64,000 bases of DNA from the NCBI GenBank assembly GCA_036245805.1, contig BTRK01000006.1, positions 5,063,613 to 5,127,612 of the forward strand. The letters are read 5' to 3'. Under the pieces are notes generated by a model. It was not told the DNA's origin, searched no databases, and was given only the letters and a program-made list of their open reading frames with translations. A program made the position numbers and the translations under genes. The stretch's first letter is position 1. Each line of letters opens with the position of its first letter. The DNA comes from Pristionchus mayeri (taxonomy: Eukaryota; Nematoda; Chromadorea; Rhabditida; Neodiplogasteridae). Shown here in pieces: positions 58,801 to 64,000 of this stretch.

Positions 58801-61602
58801 AGCGTTCGATGTAACAGTGCAGTTGGTTTAAAAATGTACTAATTAAATATATTTAAATAATTAATTATTTAATTATATAATCTCTGCAGGTTAGCAAGGT
58901 CTCGCGTCCCTCAATTCTGCAGCGACAGAGGAAGGTGAAATATTATATATTTTAAATTAATTATTTCAAGTGATAATACAAGATGTTCTTTCGGAATGGG
59001 CGCAATTGAATGGTTGTTGGGAGATGATTGTGTTCATATAATAGTTGTTCACTTCGAAGAAAAGTTCACGACGGTGGTCGAAAAGTAGGCCCAAAATGAC
59101 ATAAAGTGTCCGGTTTTTGGAATTCGGACCTGTGCAAAAGTAGAAAACGCACCCATTTTCCATGTAGTTTTTATTAACATTGTTTAAAAAGTACCCATTT
59201 TCAACGATTTCATATTAAAATTTTAGAAACGTGGCAACCTTTTATAAATTTTGTGGCCTACCCTTTCGACCACTGGTTCACGAACTTTTCAACGAGCTCC
59301 ATGAAAAAGGTCGATACAAATGTGCGAGAAAAGTCTGAGAAAGGCGAGAGAGGGTGCATTTCGGAGAGAGGGAAAATTAAGTAAGAAATCACAGCTTCCT
59401 TTTCCGGGAATTTGCCATAGAATGCAGTGTGTGGCGTGCAAACATATTTAGTTATTTCGCCCAAACAGCAGATAGCGACTGCAGTTGGGTCTAGCCGCTG
59501 AACTCATAACAACTATGAAGCAACAATTGTCGGAGATATAATACAAAATGTTTTGGCCTCGAAGAGTCGTTCGAGTTGGTGAACCAGGTAATCCCTGCTT
59601 ACAAAACAACTGTGGAACCCAAAAAGTACTTGGAATATTGAAAATAAATTATGCACGTATACTGATTTTACGCAGGCGCATACCTATTAGGGTTGGAAAT
59701 TCGAAATGGAATGCGAATTCGCATTTTTTCTTCGAACTGCACATATTAAGAATTATAATATCACAATATCCTTTGCAGCAGCCAGACACGTCCGAAGAAG
59801 AGCATCAGCAACAGCAGGAGGAGGAGAGTGCTGCAGAGGGAGAAGGGGAGGAGGAAGAAGGTGGGGGGGGGGGAGACTGGGCACCATCGCTGCTAGCAGC
59901 AAGACCCTCCCGTTTTTTTGAACAATGTTCATCATGCATTTTACTATTTTTAGGGTATAAGTGTCTATAAGCCCTGCCAGTTTTGTGGCTGAACTAGTAT
60001 ACATCAGAGAGAGCGAAAATGGATAGAATCAGAGACAGTGTCAGCGAATCTCCTTGCAGTCTCTCCTGTCACGGCGCCGGACACTCTCGCCTCCTCGTAC
60101 ACGGATCATTCACTCGCACTGGTAGGAATAAGGGAAGGGCAATGATCATTCTCTGGTAAAAGTTTCTCAGTGGGGAGCCCGCATGTATCTCACTGGGAAA
60201 TCCACTGGAACCCCGCTGGGAAAGTTCCCACTGGGATTCCACTGAGAAAATACAATGTGATCCAACTGGGACAGGGACTTGAACAGACTTTCCCAGTTGT
60301 ATCCGAGTGGAATTTCCCAGTTGGTACCCTGCAGGCATCCCACTGGGAAACTTTTACCGGAGTTTGGGCACCAAGTCAGATGAGAACTATGCCGCCATTC
60401 AACCTTTGATGTATCAATAGCGAGATGGCGTCATCGTTCTCGATCAACCTAGTGCCGGTCATATGGGGGTATTTGTTGCAGAGAACTTGCCGATAGTAGT
60501 TGCGGGGTATGTTTCGTATCGCTATGCTATCTTTGCTCCCATCCAAGGAGTGATATCCCTGAGCAGTACTCTGAGTACTGTAGTTCTGTGGTTACGGCAG
60601 CATACATGTTTCTCCCTTCAGAGTGTGCAGCAGCAGAGCGAGGATCCTGGATTGCGACGCTTGAGACTGCAGAGAATCAACAGGTGAGGATGCATTAAAG
60701 TTACCAGCCAAGATAGAAATTGAACCTTAACCAATTGGATGTCGTGTTCTATGGGTAGGGAGAGCAGAGTGGGGAAATTTTAGAATTCTAGAGTACATTA
60801 CCAAAGCAGAAATCAAAGCACTCCCAAAGGAATCAAGATAGTCATATAGAAATAGGATTGCCGTCTAGTCTGGTTGTTGTTGCAGTACAGAGATAAATTC
60901 ACGCGATTCTTGTTTCAAACAATGCGGGGGGGGGGGGGGACATTTGCGCAACGACCATTTGCGCAACGGGGCGCTGTTCGTTGGGAAGTTGACCTAGCAA
61001 CTGGGGAGTTGCTTCATTGTAACCAGTGTGTGCCCCCCTACAATTACATTTACAAATCGTGTTGCTATTCGATCATGAGTTTCTCTCGTCACCAACGACC
61101 GGGGGTTCATGGTCTAAATTGAGAATTTGAGTTGAAAATCATAGTTAGATAAAAACCAAATGCCGTAACCAATCGACACCATGTTGCTGGGATGCAGTTG
61201 CTACTGAGGTACGGGAATATCGATTGGTTACTGTACTCTATGTTTATATAATCATGATTTTCTACTCGAATTTTCAATTTTGGACCATGAACCCCCGGTC
61301 GTTGGTGACGAGTGAAACTCATGATCGAATAGAAACACGATTTGTATATGTAATTGTAGGGGAGCACACACTGTTTACAATGAAACAACTCCCTAGATGC
61401 TAGGTCAACTTCCCAACGAACAGCGCCCCGTTGCGCAAATGGTCGTTGCGCAAATGTCCCCCCCCCCCGCATTGTTTGAAACAAGAATCGCGTGAATTTA
61501 TCTCTGTCTCGCAGATCGGTCATCGAGACTCTCGGCGTGCGTCCCGGTCAGGTCGTCATCATCAAGCGACGAGTGCGCAAGGGACAGAATCGTGATAACT
61601 AA
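55670..61602 (+). CDS. THAP-domain protein
   Basis: Ten exons (55670-55792, 56828-56896, 57535-57609, 57902-57973, 58550-58603, 58890-58934, 59779-59860, 60060-60121, 60622-60683, 61515-61602) join in frame to 243 residues ending at TAA. Residues 1-85 form a THAP C2CH zinc finger: Cys4 and Cys7 (CIFCG), Trp35, Cys58 and His61 (VCSVHF), and the closing DFAPHLYL. THAP domains bind DNA through the zinc fold. Residues 90-130 are helical and charged (VLDYLETLAESKGEEKLKN). Residues 147-173 are Gln/Glu-rich (EEEHQQQQEEE). The C-terminus is basic (VVIIKRRVRKGQ). The ATG follows a TTCAG acceptor by 2 nt. If the exon 7 donor (GAAG|GTGGGG) is ignored, the frame runs into a Gly-rich alternative end. Introns contain a LINE fragment and several hairpins. 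Confidence 0.85.
55827..55869. repeat. (AT)n microsatellite
   Basis: An uninterrupted AT run of about 42 nt in intron 1 of the THAP gene. Confidence 0.95.
55983..56396 (-). pseudogene. C-terminal LINE reverse transcriptase fragment
   Basis: An open frame of 137 codons. YIRPILESASSVFNPYQNKD then LEKVQNYFTRRLF is the hallmark tail of CR1/Jockey-type polymerases, followed by LGIESLEKRRI and an FFPRAARL motif. The catalytic RT domain is missing. It lies in intron 1 of the THAP gene in antisense orientation, with TAATTAGTG(A/G)TTAATTAG-like sequence on both sides. Confidence 0.75.
57104..57341. mobile_element. Foldback element of about 240 bp
   Basis: ACTGTGAGAATAGAAAGCGT pairs with the complement at 57315-57341. 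The arms of about 105 bp (CACAAAGGAATCAGCAG, TAAATGTACGGTAGCTGCCT) surround a GTGTTGTGT loop. TTAATTATATTAA occurs next to both ends. It lies in intron 2 of the THAP gene. The two overlapping frames on opposite strands are mirror images. Confidence 0.9.
58148..58350. repeat. Short direct and inverted repeats rich in CCGGGGGTGT
   Basis: The AAACCGGGGGTGT-type unit occurs three times, and CATAGGTGGGCG / CATAGGTGCCCGCCTATG flank the stretch. It lies in intron 4 of the THAP gene, origin unknown. Confidence 0.6.
60151..60363. mobile_element. Foldback element with CCCACTGGGAA repeats
   Basis: CTCTGGTAAAAGTTTCTCAG pairs with the complement of TGGGAAACTTTTACCGGAG. The interior holds about eight spaced copies of an ACTGGGAAA / TTTCCCAGT motif in both orientations. 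It lies in intron 8 of the THAP gene, next to the family B MITE at 60367. Confidence 0.8.
60367..60456. repeat. MITE family B hairpin
   Basis: The palindrome GGCACCAAGTCAGATGAGAA ... GTTCTCGATCAACCTAGTGCC, with the GCCGCCATT / GATGGCGTC pair, lies in intron 8 of the THAP gene. Confidence 0.82.
60887..61507. mobile_element. Foldback element of about 620 bp, against a splice acceptor
   Basis: ACAGAGATAAATTCACGCGA pairs with the complement ending at 61507. The arms contain a G-run/C-run, GCGCAACGACCATTTGCGCA, and AACTTCCC/GGGAAGTTGACC. Inner blocks (CATGAGTTTC, TGGTCCAAAATTGAGAA) recall 12850-13386. The right edge is 7 nt before the AG of THAP exon 10. Confidence 0.88.
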
Positions 61603-62252
61603 GTGTGTGTGTCCATGTTGACCTGCTTAGTGAATAGGCCACCTTTGTCACTCATTGTTAAAGTGGTTGGCATTCTTTCCGCTTAATCTCTGCACCCTTA
61701 ATTTTAATCTAAGTTAGTGGAATGTTATCGATTTGCTGATTACTTTGTTTTCTTTTTTAAAAATTCGTTCATTGTTGACAATAGAGCTATATCGGCGAAG
61801 TTTCCACTTTCTTGCCTGCTTGTTTGCGATGATTCCAACGTCGAAGGATGAACTTTGAATATCGAAGACAATGGGAATCGGGATGGGCATATGGTTCTAA
61901 TTGCATGAGAGTTTTTCAATCTCAAATGTCCTTGCATTATTTCTGTGAAGAATTTTGATATTTGCACCGCGTGGTTTCGCGCTGCTATTGATTCTCTTGT
62001 TTGTGGGTTGTTCCGAATGCTCAATTTTTAGGTGGGATAATATTCGAAAAGGTTGGGATGGAGCGAAGCCCCAACCCAACTTTTTCGAATTGCGCTACAG
62101 CTACTAACAACATACAAGAGAGGGCTCCCAAGCAGCAACCGAGTTTGTGAGCCAATTTGACACGCAAACCAGAGTGTCGAGAAGGCATTCAAATTGTAGA
62201 AATGATGATTCATATTTTGCATTCAGTGAGCGCGAGAGGGCAGACGCATAGG
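61603..62252. other. Intergenic region after the THAP gene
   Basis: No gene is recognised. It includes a copy of the 65-bp dispersed block at about 61968-62033 (TTTCGCGCTGCTATTGATTC). The last 8 nt (CGCATAGG) are the target duplication of the following element. Confidence 0.5.
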
Positions 62253-63491
62253 CATAGTTGCCCAACACTGGCGGCGAGGTGATTTCAGACAATGACCCCC
62301 TATTCATGATGTGTGGACTGCGCCCCTCTAAATGGGGCGCCATCCGCACACCATGAGTAGGGGGTCATGGTCAAAAATCGATAGGTAGGTCAATGGTAGG
62401 TCAAGACAAGGTACCGTACCTAATCAATAGTACAGTACTCACAGATACCGTATACAACTACCGTAACCTTCGATTATCGCAAACTAACTGTATTTTCAAA
62501 AAGTCTTGGTACCGTGTCCAATCGATTGTACAGTACCCAAGTAACTACCGTAACCCAGTTCCGTGGGTCAGATCCAGTTCCTTGGGTCAAACATGTTTCT
62601 AAAAAAATCGAAAATTTTTCTAAAAATTCCAAATCGATTATAAAATTATTCTACAGTCATTATAGATATGGAATGACAATTTTGAATATTTTTTTGCCTT
62701 ATGTTGGAATTTTATAAAAATGTTTGACCCAAGGAACTGGGTTACTGTAGTTACTTGGGTACTGTACAATCGATTGGATACGGTAACAGAACTTTTTAAA
62801 AAGTAAGGAAAGGACTCTGGCGCCTTCTGCCATCGACGAGGGGGGGGGGTGGAAAGGCGTTGGATCTTTGGACTCATTCATCTTCTTTTGAATCGTTCGT
62901 TGTCACTTGACACATCTCTCTTGAGCATGTGGAAAGTTTCGCATGAAGTCGGACCGCCTCTCCTCTTTAGGCGCTTGCATTCTTCCCTTAGACTAGTCGC
63001 TACCGAGATCGTATTCTTCTTGAATCTTGCATCCCGGATGGCCAGTCCTCCTTAGAAGTTATAAAGAGGACACCTTCGATACCTTCATGTACATCTTGAA
63101 ACGACTCCTTCCATATTCTAGATCCGTGGCTGATACCTCCGAAGTCTTGCCAGGGACTGGGGAGGGATTCTTGAGTCTTGATGTCAGTAGATGGACGAAA
63201 GGGGAGGGAAAAGCCGCCTCCCAATCGGAGAAAAAATGGGGAGGGACCGCTCACTACGACTGACAGAGACAAGAAAATATTTGAGGGTTACGGTAGTTGT
63301 ATACGGTATCTGTGGGTACTGTACTATTGATTGGATACGGTATCTAGTCTTGACCTATCATTGACCTACCAATCGATTTTTGACCATGACCCCCTACTCA
63401 TGGTGTGCGTATGGCGCCCCATTTAGAGGGGCGCAGTCCGCACACCATGAATAGGGGGTCATGGGGGTCGCCGCCGGCGTGGGCAACTATG
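62253..63491. mobile_element. Complete non-autonomous hAT-like element with terminal hairpins
   Basis: The terminal repeat CATAGTTGCCCAACACTGG at the left and GCCGGCGTGGGCAACTATG at the right are flanked by CGCATAGG on both sides (62245-62252 and 63492-63499). Each end carries a perfect hairpin of about 70 bp (about 62296-62366 and 63388-63460, with TGGCGCCCCATTTAGAGGGG-like arms), followed inward by TACCGTAACC-rich inverted arms. The centre (62810-63270) has no recognised coding sequence. Confidence 0.88.
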
Positions 63492-63499
63492 CGCATAGG

Positions 63500-63837
63500 T
63501 TGAATAGGATTACGCAGAAACCGCTCCTCAATATTCAAAATAGCTAGAGTTGTTTGAACAATAGGAAGAAAACCACTGGATTCCTCTCGGGGAGAGCTTT
63601 TACACTCATTTTTGAACGAACGATGTGGTTGAGAATGACGCTTGTGCTCTCCCGATAACACTTTCTTGTGGAATTGCGTCGGAGTCAAGTGGGCGGGGGG
63701 AATATATGTTTTTTACATTCGAATTCACATACACTGCTTACACCGATATTTCGAATAAATATGATACTGCTGTGGCCTCAATCTAACGGGTGACCTGATT
63801 TTTTCTCTCATCGAGAAACACCGCAAATATTGTGCAA
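63500..63837. other. Stretch without a recognisable gene
   Basis: Short frames only. One minus frame (63398-63688) overlaps the hairpin and terminal repeat of the neighbouring element and is not considered coding. Confidence 0.4.
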
Positions 63838-64000
63838 AATCTTGCGCACATAGATCAATACAAAGTAATCATATTATTTCAGTAGGAAAAAAACTCTTTG
63901 ATAAGAATAGCGCAAAAGGCTTTAACTAGGCTCAAAGAGTTATTTGTTTCCTACAGAAATAATATGATTACTCTGTATTGATCTATGTGCGCAAGATTTA
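63838..64000. repeat. Foldback cut by the window end
   Basis: TCTTGCGCACATAGATCAAT (about 63840) pairs with ATTGATCTATGTGCGCAAGA at the window end. The inner arms TAATCATATTATTTC and GAAATAATATGATTA, and AAACTCTTTGA / TCAAAGAGTT, flank a short loop around 63905-63935. Confidence 0.85.

Noticed and set aside
59861..59970. Gly-rich extension of THAP exon 7 to an in-frame stop
   Set aside because: A GT donor at 59861 and a phase-matched downstream exon at 60060 continue the protein. The extension would be a retained intron.

Overview
The window looks like a piece of a rhabditid-type nematode nuclear genome. It has small exons with GT-AG introns, start codons 2-3 nt after a TTTCAG/TTCAG acceptor (as expected for spliced-leader trans-splicing), typical nematode families (lysosomal-lipase-like, MATH-BTB, cyclin K, THAP), and a very dense load of palindromic (foldback) elements. 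I cannot name the genus from sequence alone. The exon models below are hand-built from reading frame, splice sites and family resemblance.  Layout. 1-8.7 kb: minus-strand acid-lipase-like gene, 3' end outside the window. One of its introns holds a 5.3-kb element with terminal inverted repeats, inside which sits a two-exon gene of unknown function. 9.4-10.4 kb: a 1-kb foldback. 12.1-15.7 kb: MATH-BTB gene on the plus strand, interrupted by several hairpin elements. 14.9-23.0 kb: a near-perfect inverted duplication (arms about 3.6 kb) containing the last BTB exon and part of a membrane-protein gene, followed by a direct second copy (23.0-24.7 kb) of the BTB exons. 24.7-30.7 kb: two RTE-like LINEs, one with an uninterrupted endonuclease-RT frame and one broken, inserted in a hAT-like element arm. 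31-34 kb: duplicated fragments, including two orphan copies of the last cyclin K exon. 36-38.5 kb: two more foldbacks. 38.6-54.6 kb: two cyclin K (ccnk-1-like) paralogues arranged head to head, start codons 467 nt apart. One has a 4.8-kb minisatellite in an intron. 55.7-61.6 kb: a ten-exon THAP-domain gene. 62.3-63.5 kb: a complete non-autonomous hAT-like element with 8-bp target duplications.  The host genes do not form an operon or pathway that I can see. Cyclin K is expected to partner CDK12 in transcription elongation, the lipase to be secreted or lysosomal, the THAP protein to bind DNA, and the MATH-BTB protein to act as a CUL3 substrate adaptor. The dominant theme is hairpin-forming DNA. 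Nearly every large intron carries at least one foldback, several abut splice sites, and rearrangement breakpoints fall at the centres of palindromic elements. A short CTACCGTAA / TTACGGTAG motif recurs in otherwise unrelated elements and in the minisatellite.
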